Below are positions 1-12,324 of a stretch of 64,000 nt of DNA, piece after piece. Location: positions 20,328,414 to 20,392,413 of the forward strand of contig CP141134.1 in the NCBI GenBank assembly GCA_035236585.1. Direction: 5' to 3'. The translations under genes were made by a program, and so were the position numbers. Source of the DNA: Warburgia ugandensis (taxonomy: Eukaryota; Streptophyta; Magnoliopsida; Canellales; Canellaceae). Numbering within the stretch: the first letter of the stretch is position 1; each line of letters starts with the position of its first letter. The notes beneath the pieces were generated by a model. The model searched no databases. It was not told the DNA's origin and worked only from the letters and a program-made list of their open reading frames with translations.

Positions 1-1010
1 TACATGTGTAAGTACGTGAGAAGGGTCAAGAAAATACTTGCGCAACATCAAACCATGAAATATTTTATAAACATCTGCAAGCTGAGGTGCAATGCCAATT
101 TATATGCTACCAATCCAATTCTCTTCAAAATTTCAAAAGACTAATAAATCAAGGACTCAAATTTCCTTTAACACCAAACCTCATCATTTCCTTCATAGGA
201 GAGACCTTTAGAAACATGTGATCTCCAATCTCAATTTCTAAGCATCTACTCCTTCGGTCTAGGTAACTCTTTTGTTGACTTTGAGTAGCTAAAAGTTACT
301 TCTGTATGACTTTCACTTTCTTTGCACATTGCTCCACTAATCAGACTTCATTGATTATCTTTCTCCAACATCATTCCAACAAGTTAGTGAATGATACAGC
401 CTTTCATATAATGCTTTATATGGTGCCATGTCGATGCAAGCATGAAAACTATTATTGTATCCAAACTCAATGAGGAGAAGATTCTCATCCCAATTTCTTT
501 TCCATTCAATTGCACAGGATCTCAACATATCTTCTAATGCCTGGATTGTTCTTTTTTATTGTTCATCTATTTAAGGGTGAAATGATGCATTGAAACTCAC
601 CTAATCCTTCCAATACACTCCTCCAAAACTTGAAGGTAAATATGCCATATTTGTCTGAAATAATGGTCACAGGTGTGCCATGTAAGCTCACAATTTCTTT
701 GATATATAGCTTCACCAAGCTATCTAAGGACTGCATCTATTGAATAGGGAGAAAATGAGATGACTTTGTCAGACGATCTACAATCACCCAAATCATGTCA
801 TGTCCATTCAACATCCTGGGTAACCCACTAATGAAGTCCATAGTGATGTCATCCCATTTCCACTGAGGAAGACATAAGGATTATAACATTCCTGTAGGGC
901 TATGGTGTTCAACCTTTGCCTGCTAGCAAGTTAAACACCTTGCCACATATTCTCCCACATCCATTTTCATTCCATTCTGCTAGAAATTTATTTTCAAGTC
1001 ATGATACATC
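1..1010 (-). pseudogene. Integrase remnant of the chromovirus
   Basis: Minus-strand translation around 780-1000 shows the remains of the HHCC zinc-binding region and the start of the catalytic core. The patterns [17 protein letters not shown] and HGTPVTIISD are recognisable and typical of chromovirus integrase, which inserts the cDNA copy into the host genome. In-frame stops occur, for example within the stretch after the motif HFLPIQ. The C-terminal part, where a chromodomain would be expected, lies beyond the left edge. It is the 3' end of the same pol as the RT at 1255-2570. Confidence 0.75.
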
Positions 1011-1254
1011 TTAGTTCCCCCTAGGGGAATGGAACACTATGAGTGATGTGCCTCCTGAAGGATTTCCTATCTCAACTCTTTAATTGATGGAACTACAAAT
1101 CTTCAACAAAATTGTACACCTCTGTTTGAAATCTCGGTAAACCTTCATGTACTAATTAGTGCTTGTATATCTGTGTCTTCTTTTTTAGCCTAGAGAATCT
1201 TCTCAACTATAGTAGATTTCACTGCTAAGTTGGCCACAAACAATCCTTTATCCC

Positions 1255-2570
1255 TGTATTTAATTTTTGGTTTACATTCAACTATATCCTGAAGTAATTT
1301 CCACTTTCTGGAGAGCATACCTATTATCAACCCCTGTGTCTTCCAACTCAAAGCATTGGCCACTACATTGGCCTTTCCTGGGTGATACTAGATTGAGAAG
1401 TCATAAGATTTTAAATACTCCATTCGTCTTCTTTGCCTCATATTTAGATCTTACTGAGAGAAAATATATTTAAGGCTCTTATAATCTATGAAAACTTTAA
1501 GTTTCTCATCATACAAGTATTATCTCCAAATATCTAATGCGAAAACTACTGCCACCACTCCAAATCATGAGTGAGGTAATTCTTCTCATATGTTTTTAGT
1601 TGTCAAGAAGCATAGGCAATCACTTTATCACATTGCATCAATACACACCACAGCCCTTTGTTTGATGCATCACAAAAGAATACAAATCCTCAACTGCATA
1701 AAGGAAGTTCCAAAATCTGTGTAGACATGAATATCCTTTTTAATTCCTGGAAACTCACTTCACATTCATCACTCCAAATAAACAGTCTCCTTTTATCATT
1801 AGTGCAGTTAATGGTAAGGCTAGACATGAAAACCATTCAATGAATCTATGATAATATCCTACCAAACCTAGGAAACTATGAATTTCTATCATTAATTTAG
1901 GTCTTTCCCAATTCATCGCTACCTCTATGTTTGCTGGGTCCATAACAATTTCATTTTTAGAAATAACATGAACCAAAAAGTTAGCCTACTCTAACCAGAA
2001 TTTGCACTTGCTAAATTTAGCAAACAATTAGTGAGTTTGAAGAGTACTTAACACCATGCATAGATGTTCTTTGTATTCTGCTCTACTTGTGGAGTAAATT
2101 AAAATATCATTTACAAACACTATGAAAAATGTATCCAAATATGACACGAAGACGCAATTCATGAGGCCCATAAACATAGCTCGTACATTTGCTAGTCCAA
2201 ATGGCATAGTTAAGAATTCGTAATGACCATAACAAGTCCGAAATGCCATTTTAGAAATATCTTCTTCTCTAATCCTCAATTGATGATATCCTAACCTCAA
2301 ATCAATCTTAGAGAAAATAATGGCAATTGTAGCTGATCAAAGAGGTCATCAATCCGAGGTATGGGATACTTGTTTTTTATTGTAACATTATTCAACATTT
2401 TGTAATCAATACACAATCGCATGAATCCATCTTTCTACTTAACAAAAAGAAGTAGTGTTCCCCAACGTGAAACACTAGGTTTGATAAAACCCTTGTCTAA
2501 TAACTCTTGCAATTATGTTTTCAATTCTTTCAATTTTGCTAGAACCATCTGATATGGTGCCTTATACGTA
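1255..2570 (-). pseudogene. Reverse transcriptase and RNase H remnant of the chromovirus
   Basis: Minus-strand translation of 2300-2028 gives the RT palm: [20 protein letters not shown], then MPFGLANV, then FVNDILIYS. In active elements the last motif is [FY]xDD; here the first Asp reads as Asn, so the polymerase would be inactive even without the stops. 1976-1755 continues with SFLGLVGYYHRFIEWFS, the connection region. 1680-1450 holds RNase H remnants (FFCDASNKGL, then DYKSLKYI) with at least two stop codons. The stretches change frame relative to each other. Certain as Ty3/gypsy pol; clade assignment is less certain. Confidence 0.8.
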
Positions 2571-2789
2571 GGAGGTGTACCTAGCACAAGTTCAATGGAA
2601 AAATCAATTTCTCTTCAAGGTGGTAATCTTAGAAGTTCTTAAGGAAAAACATCTTAAAATTCTCTAACAACTTCCAACTCCTCAAGTTTAGGTTATTCAG
2701 CATCCATTGCTATTGCACTCACCAAAAAGGCCTGACATCCTTTTGAGATATGTCTTACTACCTTCATAGCTAAAATAACACAAACACCA

Positions 2790-4290
2790 TTTGTATCTAG
2801 TCTCTCTTGGAATGAAATTACAGTCCTATCCTGGTACACAGAACATGACCTTCTTCCTATTACAATCCATTATGGCCCAATTCACTGCTAGCCAATCCAT
2901 TCCCATTATAACATCAAAATCCATCATATTGAGTAAACAAGATTGCCTTCAACTGCTTCCCCATCTCAATGGGTACATCCTGGAGAAACTCATGACTACT
3001 AACTAATTCATTTACTAGTGTAGTTATATCCAACCCAAATCCCAAATTATGTACAACTAAACACTTACAAGATACAAAAATGTTAGAGATAAATGAATGC
3101 ATGGAACCTAGATCAAATAAAACTTTAGCATGTTTGCTTGAAATTAAAATGATACCTTTAATTTATGCATTTGAGGTCCTTGCCTATTCTAAAGTGATAG
3201 CAAATACTAGACCTTGACTTTGAGGCACATTTTCTATCTTAGGCTCATTGCCTGTTTGTCTCTTGGGGTACTCGTTCATAAAGTGTCCTTGTTCACCACA
3301 TGTATAACATTGTATTGGTGGTCTCTATCATCCTGGTCTAAAACAAATTGAACTACGATGATAACCTTTATGCCATGGACACTATCTCCTTTTCGACCCT
3401 CTACTTTGTTTAGCAGCCTGTGGTCCTTGGTGTCTATGTGGGCCCCATGAAGAAGATGAAGAAGGGCACTTACCTATGCCTGAGCATCCTGGAACAGCAT
3501 TGTATTCCTTTTTATCTTACAGCTCTATTTGATTATGAAAGTTTTCCTCTTCAAAAATAGAAGTCATTTCCATTGCTTTTGCTATGGTAGTAGGTTGTGT
3601 CCCCATGACCTTACTCCTCAACCTCGAGTGTAAACCTTGAGCAAATCTTTCTTTGGCTTTCTTATTTGAAGTACCAATATTTGGTCCAAACCTCCTCAAC
3701 TTTATGAACATATTCTCCTACTATAAGACTAAAAGATCTCCTTGTTATAAATTTAGAAATTCTCTCTCCATTCTAGCTTCGACATGGGGAGGGAAGTATT
3801 TATCATAGAATACCTTTTGAAAATTGTCCCATAAAATGTTACTTGGTTGAGGAAAATAAGTCCTCTATTTTGTCCTCCACCAGAAAGCAACCTCTCTTGT
3901 GAAGATACAACTAGTAATCTTCACCTTTTTCTCAATTGGAATTTTCATGGCTTCAAAAGCTTTCTCAACTTGGTATATCTATTCCTCTACTGCTTTAGGT
4001 TCACCTTTCCCAAAAAATGCTGGAACCATCCTCTGAAGTCCTTCTAGCAATTTATCAATCTTGTTAACACTACCTTATGAACTACCCTCATCAGCGCTCG
4101 ATGCACAAATGTTAAATATACACAGTGTCTGAACTTTGGCCTATTGTTGCTACATATACTGTTTAAAGTTCTGCATCATCTGCACCATAAACTCTGCCAT
4201 ATGAGTCTCCTCTTTTGGGGTATTAGTGGAAGAACTAGTAGATTGCACAGTCTCTTTTTCAGGATGTAGGACTGGGTGTAAAACAAAAAA
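2790..4290 (-). pseudogene. Gag and protease remnant of the chromovirus
   Basis: On the minus strand the gag core is partly open at 3711-3517 (RFAQGLHSRLRSKV, the conserved C-terminal gag region). A zinc knuckle lies near 3310-3270: Cys-x2-Cys-x4-His is present but the final Cys reads Tyr. The protease follows at 3140-2914 with LFDLGSMHSFIS, where family members usually carry D-S/T-G; here it reads D-L-G. Stops break the reading frame. It lies directly downstream of the primer binding site at 4306-4294, as expected for gag. Function is lost. Confidence 0.75.
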
Positions 4291-4293
4291 CTA

Positions 4294-4306
4294 GGATTTG
4301 ATACCA
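4294..4306 (-). other. Primer binding site (initiator tRNA-Met type)
   Basis: On the minus strand the sequence TGGTATCAAATCC lies two bases inside the LTR edge. Plant LTR elements primed by initiator tRNA-Met carry TGGTATCAGAGC at this place, so this copy matches apart from the AGAGC part. Its position fixes the LTR boundary at 4309 and the orientation of the element. Confidence 0.7.
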
Positions 4307-4308
4307 CC

Positions 4309-7025
4309 TATGATGACGTGGGTTTTTCAAATGCCTTTTATTAATTATTTTTGAAAGGTGGGATCCCTATTTAAAAAATTTCTTCTAGAAAATAAATAAT
4401 GAAAACATTTTTCTTTGAAAAGACTTTTCAGAAAACCCCAAGTGCCATACAACCGATCAAAACACATTCATGAGTTCTAAAATCAACCATTTTTACATTC
4501 AAATATGACAAATCAAAACTTATCATTTTTTATAATTCTGTCCAATTACAGCCCACTATCCAATATGCATTAAACATATTTGTACATTTCTAAACTGATT
4601 ACCACAATTATATAACTACTCAATCATCTCAAAACATTTATAAAATTTATAGATCATACATACGTTGTCTATATTCTCTCTGACTATTCAAAGGATCTAG
4701 TCTTGATAGTATTGCCTTTCTCTTCTTCTTGTTTATTTGTAGAGTTGGTGGGGTGAGCATAGAGGAATATACACAGTAGGTAAAACTAAGATCACAATAT
4801 AAATCAATGTAAATTTGCATCCATGTACTCATGTACATAGTGAAATATCCTTAGGTATGGTTCTTAAGGGTTATCAATATAAATTCACAATACATCATTT
4901 GCATACTTTTCAAACATTCCATCAAAGGTTTCAATTTACCCGAATATATAAGATTAAGAATAATATGATATGTCAACATCAAAAGAGTACTCATTAAAAA
5001 AGTGCACAAAATCAACGATAAATTAGTTAAGCACTGTAATCTCAATTTAATCCACATATAGGAAAGTCCTTGTTAAATTATGTCAAGCATATCAATGCTC
5101 AACATGCAAATATAAATATATCAACTCTTAAATCATCCAAAGCATTGTCATGTCTAATGGCCAAGGTATCTATGACCCTACCAAGAGCACGGTGCCAAAA
5201 AAATTAACTCATGGCAACTACCCTATAATGGAACACTACAACACTATAGCAACTGCCCAATCATGGGGACACTGTAGCAAAAAGAATACATGGTTCACTA
5301 TGTTGTAGTAACTGTCTAATAGTCGAACATCGCATGCTCAAATGCAGACACCAATTCTACGAGACTTATCACCATCTCGCATGGGAGGAGAATGAAGCAC
5401 ACATTGTAGCCTTCCCATAATGTCACACTCAAAATCTAACCACTTGGGCTTGGTGTCAAAATACCAACTTTTTGAAGGTGGGTGACCATCCCTATGACCC
5501 TCCTATAATAGTGTCCATTATGCAAAAGCATCTATTCAAAACAAATCCTTGGAAAATTAATGCATAAAAAATCAAGGTATAATTATATCCCCAGTGACAT
5601 ATTAGTCACCCACTAATCACATAATGAGATCCTGATCGCGATTTTAAAAATATAAAATTTTCATTTAAATGCAAATGAGATCTCAAATATAGATAATGCA
5701 CAAAATTTAGTTAGAAGTCAACTCATGATATGCACTTTATCATTTCAAGTATAGTCATAAAATCCCTTTATTTTTATGAAAAAACTGACAGAGTTTCCCT
5801 TGTTCATAGGACATATTTAATGCATGTGATGCCATTCACCTGATAATTAGAATTTCATGTTTAAATAAAAGTGGAGACATTGTCTCCTAGCAATCTCATT
5901 CACAATTAATATAAGAGTCATCACATAATTTAATTTATAAGGATGCTATATTTACTACCTCAAAGTATTTCATCAACTACAATTGAAATATAGTAATCAC
6001 ATGTTGATCGACAATTAGAAATCACAAATCATGGATTTTATCATCAATCAAGCATTAATCTGAGAAATATAAAATAAATATCATAATTTAGTCTCTTGAT
6101 CATGGATTTACACATTAAAATTCTAATTTGAATGGTTAAATTATTCCTGATTTGCTGTTAAACCTCATATCAGAAAATTTTTGGGTGTTGGGGAAGTCAA
6201 TTTCATACATCGATTAGTTAGATTTGATATTCCAAGTCTAAATTACATATATCTAAGCACTTAAGTGATCAAATCTATAATTTAATAGTCTAATCAGATT
6301 TTATACATTTAGCAAGCTTTTCACTATTTGTTTCTAACCCAAATTGTCTTTAACATACAATTCACATCATTAGATTCATAGATATATTGTCTGATCATAT
6401 TTTCAATGATCAAATTTGTAGATTTAGCATTATTCGTGTATTATGTTTAGATAAAAAAAAATTCAACAGTCAAATAATCTTTGATTAAACTTTAGTTAAC
6501 ACAGATGCGTAATTCATTCCATGAGGATTCCATCCATATAATTTTTCCCATTCTGTCCTTGCCAGAATCTAGTTGTTAGTGCTAGAATCCGATCACCATT
6601 GCCGGAGAAGACAATTGAATCTGGTTGCCTCCTACAACTATTATAGTGTTAAAAAAATGTGATTTTGCAAGAAAAAAAAAAAAAGGGTTTTGTATACCTT
6701 GAGTTTACCTTCACTCCTATGAAGTTTGGAGTGATTTTGTCAACTTTTTACATTTGGAAAAAAGATGAAAACCTGACAGAATAGTCAACAAGTTTTTCAT
6801 AAAAAAATGGCATTTTTCTCATCAATTTTTGTAGAGGATATAGTTGAAAGCCAAGTTTTCTCCAACTTCAACTAAAGTAGCTGGTAGCTCATCAATTACT
6901 TTGATAGCATTTTTCTAGCATATGAAAATGGATGTTCATTCCAAATAGCATGCACATTGTCAACAATGGGCATGCATGGGAGAAGTGGATAGAGAGAAAA
7001 AAAAATGGATAGGAAGAGGGTTACT

Positions 7026-7097
<72 letters not shown>

Positions 7098-7252
7098 CGC
7101 TGCTCCTTACCTACATGACAGATAGCTGAGAGTAGAGCTCCACACTTCAAGCTCCTCTTGGCTGACTGTCATGAGGGTCATCACTCCGAGGGGATGCCAT
7201 TATCAATTTACCCCCCTCTTTCTAATATTTAGTAAAATTTTGGATTGTTACG
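4309..7252 (-). repeat. 5' LTR of the minus-strand chromovirus
   Basis: The plus-strand left edge (TATGATGACGTGGG) aligns with the left edge of the solo LTR at 22126 (TGTGACGACCCGGG), and similarity continues for several hundred bases (the GGGATCCC-TATTT stretch, then AAAACCCC-AGTG, then CAG-CCCA). The right edge near 7252 reads GGATTGTTACG, comparable with GGGCATTACA at the end of the solo LTR. Length is about 2.94 kb. An (AG)n microsatellite lies near the right end. No convincing gene is seen in it. Confidence 0.75.
7029..7094. repeat. (AG)33 microsatellite
   Basis: An uninterrupted run of about 33 AG units inside the chromovirus LTR. The minus-strand open frame over it is only the Ser-Leu translation of the repeat. 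Confidence 0.97.
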
Positions 7253-9784
7253 GCAAAGGTGAATGAGGTGTTGAATATTGTGCCATTAAAGAACACTTCT
7301 CAATGGCAAACTAGAGTAGAACCCCTTATAGAGCCTAAAATTTCAATTGAGCCTTGTAATATAGAAAACATACCTGATTGGGACTTATAGACCTTATTTA
7401 AACAATCACACAATAGTAATGTAGGTCTACTTGAAACCTTAACTATACCAGTGAAACGGGAAGAATAAGAGTCAGTTGATATACTGATCCTACATCAATC
7501 AACTCTATGGTACACATTAGAAGATAATCAGAGTTTAAGCCTCTAGTAATACAAGAACAACGTTTTTAGGAAGTGCAAAGTCAGCTTATACTTATTTTAG
7601 GACAATATAAGGGAAACAAAGGAAAAAATATAAACTAAATACCATGGTCATTATTCTTCCTAAAAGTGGTCTGGAAAAGGAAAATTCATCTAAAATTGAT
7701 CCCAAGCAATTCTCAGTGGGTCAAAATGTCATTGTATTACCACCACCTCAAAATATAAGGTGGAGGAATTATATTGACTATCATTAAATTTTGAAGATGT
7801 GGGATCCTCAATGTGATCGCACTAAATTCAAAATTGCGGTGGTCTAAAGTGCCTTAATGTTACCGCCACCAAAAATCTCTAGGTGGAGGCAATATATAGA
7901 CTACCGCAAAATTCTGAAGTGGCATAGAAATCTTGCCCATTCATTATTAATTTAGGATTAGGAGAATTAAATAATCTAGTTAGGTCTACGTTTAGAAAAT
8001 TAGGTTAGTTATAGGCCTTGACTGGCTAAAATGTTAAACTTAGCACTCAATGGGAGACAACCTAGGAATTTTTAGAAAGTCTCATTAGTCTAAATTACCC
8101 ATTCATCATTTAGGCATCTTATATTTCAAAAGCTTGATGACAATGTTTAATTCAGGTTGGAGGGTGTAAATACATGTGAGGTTTCTAACTTTTCTTGTAT
8201 TTTGAAAAAAATTTGATAAGTCCTTTATAAAGATGAGAAGTTAGATTTTTCAAATATTCAGCTATCTTATGAATTTTAGCTTATTAAGAGAGTTGCATAC
8301 AATTACTTCACTATTTTATTCTTTTCTAAAGTATCTCATAGAAAATTAAACTCAAAATATTAATTGTACAAAATAGCTATATATAGTTTAAGTTGAAGAG
8401 AAAATTTAACTTAGAGATCCTGAAGAAGATCTGTGGAGACATGTAACCCAAGTGAGTTTTGAGCCATTCTTCTTTTTATGAGGATTATACATAAATTCAA
8501 AATTTTCTTTCAGCGGACATTAGATCTTAGTTGGTCTCATTATTCTTCATCTTGGTCGACTATCGAGAAAATACAAAAAACTATACCATATATCTCTTAA
8601 GTTTTTTTTATCATATTAAAGTCATATTAAACCTAGAAAATGATAGAGGTCATTCTTGGTAAATATAGATCATTTAGCCTTCCTCATATTATTTTCCAGT
8701 AGTTAACCCATTGAGCCTATAAAATGTAAGACTCATTCTTTGTTAGCCAAATTACCTTTACTTATATTGAACCCCTATAATATATCCATTACCCATTTGC
8801 TTTGAAAATATGGAGAGAATATTGAAGAATATCTTTGAGAAAAGCATGAATAATATAATTCAAGAGATGAACATCAAGGTTAAAAAGAAGAAAAGCTCAA
8901 AAAGGCTATATAAAGCCAAGAGAAAAAGAAACAAAAGATACCCAATGAAAAAGACGAATGTTCACTCTGTAAGAAAAAATGGAAAGTTTGTGAATACACT
9001 AATAGAAGATCTTTACATATTTTTCAAACAACTTTTGTTTACCTCTATACCCATTCTTTTGATAACCCTTACCTAAGCCTATATTTCATTCTAGTATAAG
9101 TTCTAACTTGATCTGAGGAGAAGTATGGCTTAGATATGATTATAAATAAATAGGGAGTTTGGTATAGTGTAACATTCTTAGTAGTTGATATCATTTTATG
9201 CGATCATTACTATTCCTTCTCAGTTATTATTCTTTTGTATGAAATATGTGAGACTTTTGGATTGGATGAACACATTCTACTCACATATTAATGAGATATT
9301 TAGACCTTTCTGAGTGACTTTTTTTTGAGTAATAAATATATCATATGAGAATTGAAGCCAAAGCATACACTTGGATGATAATTTAGGTTATATTTGACTT
9401 GAAAACTATACTTATATATCAGTATAGCACACACTTGCCTTCCAAAGTTTAATGAAATAATGAGATATCTTTAGTATAAGGGTAGATTTTTGAGCCTTTT
9501 TTTTCATCTCTACTACCAAGATAAAGTGAGATGTTCAATATGAGATGAATAAAAAAAATTCTCAGATGAATAAAGGATTTTCATAAAAATTTTGAGAATT
9601 TTTATAGGCATACTTACTGCAAACCCTCATGAGGCCTAACTCATCCACTAGGGGTTTAAGGCCTTGTTGCATATGCTAAATGCAATCATTAGTACCTACG
9701 AAAGTGATACTTTGTATTAGTTTTTATAATATAATCTTTTTTGCATGTTTTTCTTAAAACTATCAAAATGCTGGTTGGGGTGTG
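7253..9784 (+). mobile_element. 3' tail of a degenerate Athila-type element (copy C)
   Basis: From about 8030 this stretch matches the post-integrase spacer of the younger Athila at 37010-38792. It has CACTCAATGGGAGACAACC (shared gene-end block), then GACAATGTTTAATTCAGG with a G-rich run, then a lysine-rich short open frame. Next comes the block beginning CTCATGAGGCCTAACTCATC and the purine-rich GGTTGGGGTGTG just before the LTR start at 9785. The first 780 bases (7253-8030) contain no domain I recognise. By position they could be integrase C-terminus or a third ORF, which some Athila elements carry. The left side is cut by the chromovirus LTR. Confidence 0.65.
8810..9076 (+). other. Lysine-rich short ORF in the Athila 3' spacer (88 codons)
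   Basis: Starts at an ATG in the spacer between integrase and 3' LTR and encodes a strongly basic peptide with runs such as KVKKKKSS. A comparable ATG-initiated lysine-rich frame sits at the same place in the younger Athila (37849-38064), with a similar end (here NTLIEDLYIFF, there QIFIEDIYSI). In the old copy E the counterpart (from 41768) stops after about 11 codons. Composition alone could explain it because the region is A-rich, so translation is unproven. Confidence 0.3.
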
Positions 9785-12324
9785 TGATAAGTGTCTAATT
9801 TTGCATAAAAACCACTCAATTAGTTACCCATGTGTTATAATTTATAAGGGTAAAATAGGGTTTTTGACCAAAATTCGTAGCACATTCATTTTTTATCGAA
9901 TGACTCAAAAATTTGATACTTTGTAGGCCCAAAGGCTAATACAAGGTAAGTATGTGATTAATCATATTTTTCTAGGATTTAATTAGAGTTTTTAACTTTT
10001 TGTAGCAAGCGAGATGATGATCCGACAGCCAAGATTGATTGGGATGAAAATGGAAGATCAAGATCAAAAGAACAAGTTCAAGCCTAAAAATCATCAATCC
10101 AAAGTAAGATCAAAGATCAATTTCATCTTTAGGACAAGCAATGGATCCAATTAAAGGAGCCAAAGTGGGCCAATGCACAAGCTATGCAAAGTCCACCACC
10201 TTTGCATGGATTTCACTTAAGCCACTAAGCCATATTCAAGCCATGAAGAAGGTGACAAGCTAAGGAGCCAATCTAACCACCAAACCCAATGATTTGAGTC
10301 ATCAAGCTAAGCCAAGAAAGCCATCTAAGCCAGCCATGAAGCCAAGCCAATGGAGCTCTCAAAGTGAGCCATCAAAGTCACATAAACCAAGCTAAATGGA
10401 AGGCCATGATTGGAGGATAATCCAAAGAATTATCCTTGAGATTTATGAATATATTTTGAAGATAATAAAGGAAAAATCACTAAGATAAGGTAGCATGTGG
10501 ACCAAGAGGAAAAGACCCTGTTAATTTTTATATATTTTCCATGTTTTTCTTACTTTTTCCTCACTTTCCAGCTCACCACCAAGATGCATTACAAATTTCA
10601 CTTTCCATTCAAGATTCCTATTGTTATAAGACTTCCCCACCTTCTATAACTTCTATTTCAACCATCCAACCAATTCCCATTTCCTAAAAAACCACCTTGG
10701 CAATCACTTTTCCCCCACCTCACCTCTCTTTCCCATCACTTTTTCTCTTCCCATCTTCTTTTCTCTCTCTAACCTCATCCCATCCAACTAAATTTTGCAT
10801 TTTCAAAAGGGTTTTAATGATTTTTGAAGGGGGTAGACACATCCTAAAAAAATGGTGTCACCCCACCTTAAAACAACCAAAAAAGGTAGCCCTTGTTTCC
10901 TCTTTGATAAAAACCCTAGGCAGCCCTTCAAAACTTGATCCTAGCAAACCAACTCTCTTAATCTTTCACCCACCATGCCTTAACCTTAGGCAACCCTAAA
11001 AACATACGAAATAACCTCTAATAGAGGATAGGAAGAGAAGAATAGGAGAATTTTAGAGAAGAATAGGTGTATTTTTCCTAGCTCTAAAATTCTCCTATTC
11101 TTCTCATCCTATCCTCTTTTGTAGGTTACTTCCTAAGTTTTCTAGGGTGTCCTAAGGTTAAAGTATCGTGGGGATGAAAGATAAAGAGAATTGGATGGCT
11201 AGGATGAAGTTTTGAAGGCTAATTAGGGTTTTTATCAAAGAGGAGACAAGGGATGAGCTTTGTGGTTGTCTTAAGGTGGGGAGACGACCGCCCCTGTCCC
11301 CCCCCCCCCCGTTCAAAAATCATTGAAACCCTTTTGAAAATGGAAATTTTAGTTGCATGGGATGAGGTAAGAGAGAGAAGAGAAGATAGGAGGAAAGAAA
11401 GTGATAGGAAAAGAGGTGAGGTGGGGAAAGTGATTGCCTAGGTGGTTTCCTAGAAAATGAGGATTGGTTGGATGGTTAGAATAGAAGTTTGGAAAGGTGG
11501 GGAAGTCTTAGCAAGATAGGACTCTTGAATGGATAGTGAAATTTGTAGTCCATCTTAGTGATGACATAAAAATTGAAGGGGTCTCATCCTATTGGTCAAC
11601 ATGCAACCTTATCCTACTAAATTTTTCCTTAAATAACTTCAAAATATCTCCATAAATCTCAAGAATAATTCTTTGGATTCTCCTCCAATCATGGCCTTCT
11701 ATTTAACTTAGATTATGTGACTTTGATGGCTCACTTTGAGAGCTCCATTGTCTTAGCTTGATGGCTGACTTAGATGACTTTTCTTAGCATAGCTTCAAGG
11801 CTCAAATCCTTGGCTTTGGTGGTTGGCTTGGCTCCTTAGCTTGTCACCTTGTTCATGGCTTGAATATGGCTAAGTTGCTTAAGTGAAACCCATGCAAAGG
11901 TGGTGGACTTTGCATGACTTATGCATGGGCCCACTTTGGCCACCTTTGGCTCCTCTAATTGCATCCATTGTGTATCCTCAAGATGATCTTGAACTTTGAT
12001 CTCTTGTTGGATTGACGACTTTAAGCTTTGGCTCAATCTTTTGATCTTGATCTTCCATTTTCATTCCAATCAATCTCGGCCGTCTAATCACCATCTCGAC
12101 TCCTTGAAAAAGTGAAAGACTCTAATTAAATCCTAGAAAAAATATGATTATTTATATAATTATCTTGGATTAGCCTTTAGACCTATAAAATATCAAAATT
12201 TTGAGTCATTAGGTAAAAAATGCATGTCTTACAAATTTTGGTCAAAAATCCTATTTTGCCCCTATAAGTTATAATAGATGGGTAACTAATTGAGAGGTTT
12301 TTATGGGTAATTAGACACTTATCT
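9785..12324. repeat. Large inverted repeat (palindrome) of Athila LTR DNA, two arms of about 1.25 kb
   Basis: The left arm (9785-11058) starts TGATAAGTGTC directly after the Athila C purine tract, so it is the beginning of that copy's 3' LTR. The right arm (11082-12324) is its reverse complement, ending AGACACTTATC. The arms are separated by only about 23 bases (11059-11081). Stretches such as ATGCAAAGTCCACCACC occur in both. By eye the arms differ at roughly one base in eight, so the inversion is old. To the right the palindrome abuts the middle of another Athila pol. The same LTR type starts at 19589 and 42296, without the inversion. Confidence 0.9.

Larger units (their letters stand above)
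1..7252 (-). mobile_element. Partial Ty3/gypsy chromovirus (Tekay/Del-like), 5' half on the minus strand
   Basis: Read on the minus strand, the order is LTR (7252-4309), primer binding site (4306-4294), gag with a zinc knuckle, protease, reverse transcriptase, RNase H and integrase. Integrase runs off the left edge of the window. The order PR-RT-RH-IN is that of Ty3/gypsy. The residue patterns in RT and integrase resemble the Tekay/Del chromovirus clade (from knowledge of the family, not a search). All coding parts are broken by stops and frameshifts, so this is a dead copy. The 3' LTR and the far target duplication lie outside the window. Its LTR is related to the solo LTR at 22126-24880. 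Confidence 0.85.

Noticed and set aside
6896-7150. 84-codon frame with a long Ser-Leu run
   Set aside because: It is the translation of the (AG)n microsatellite.
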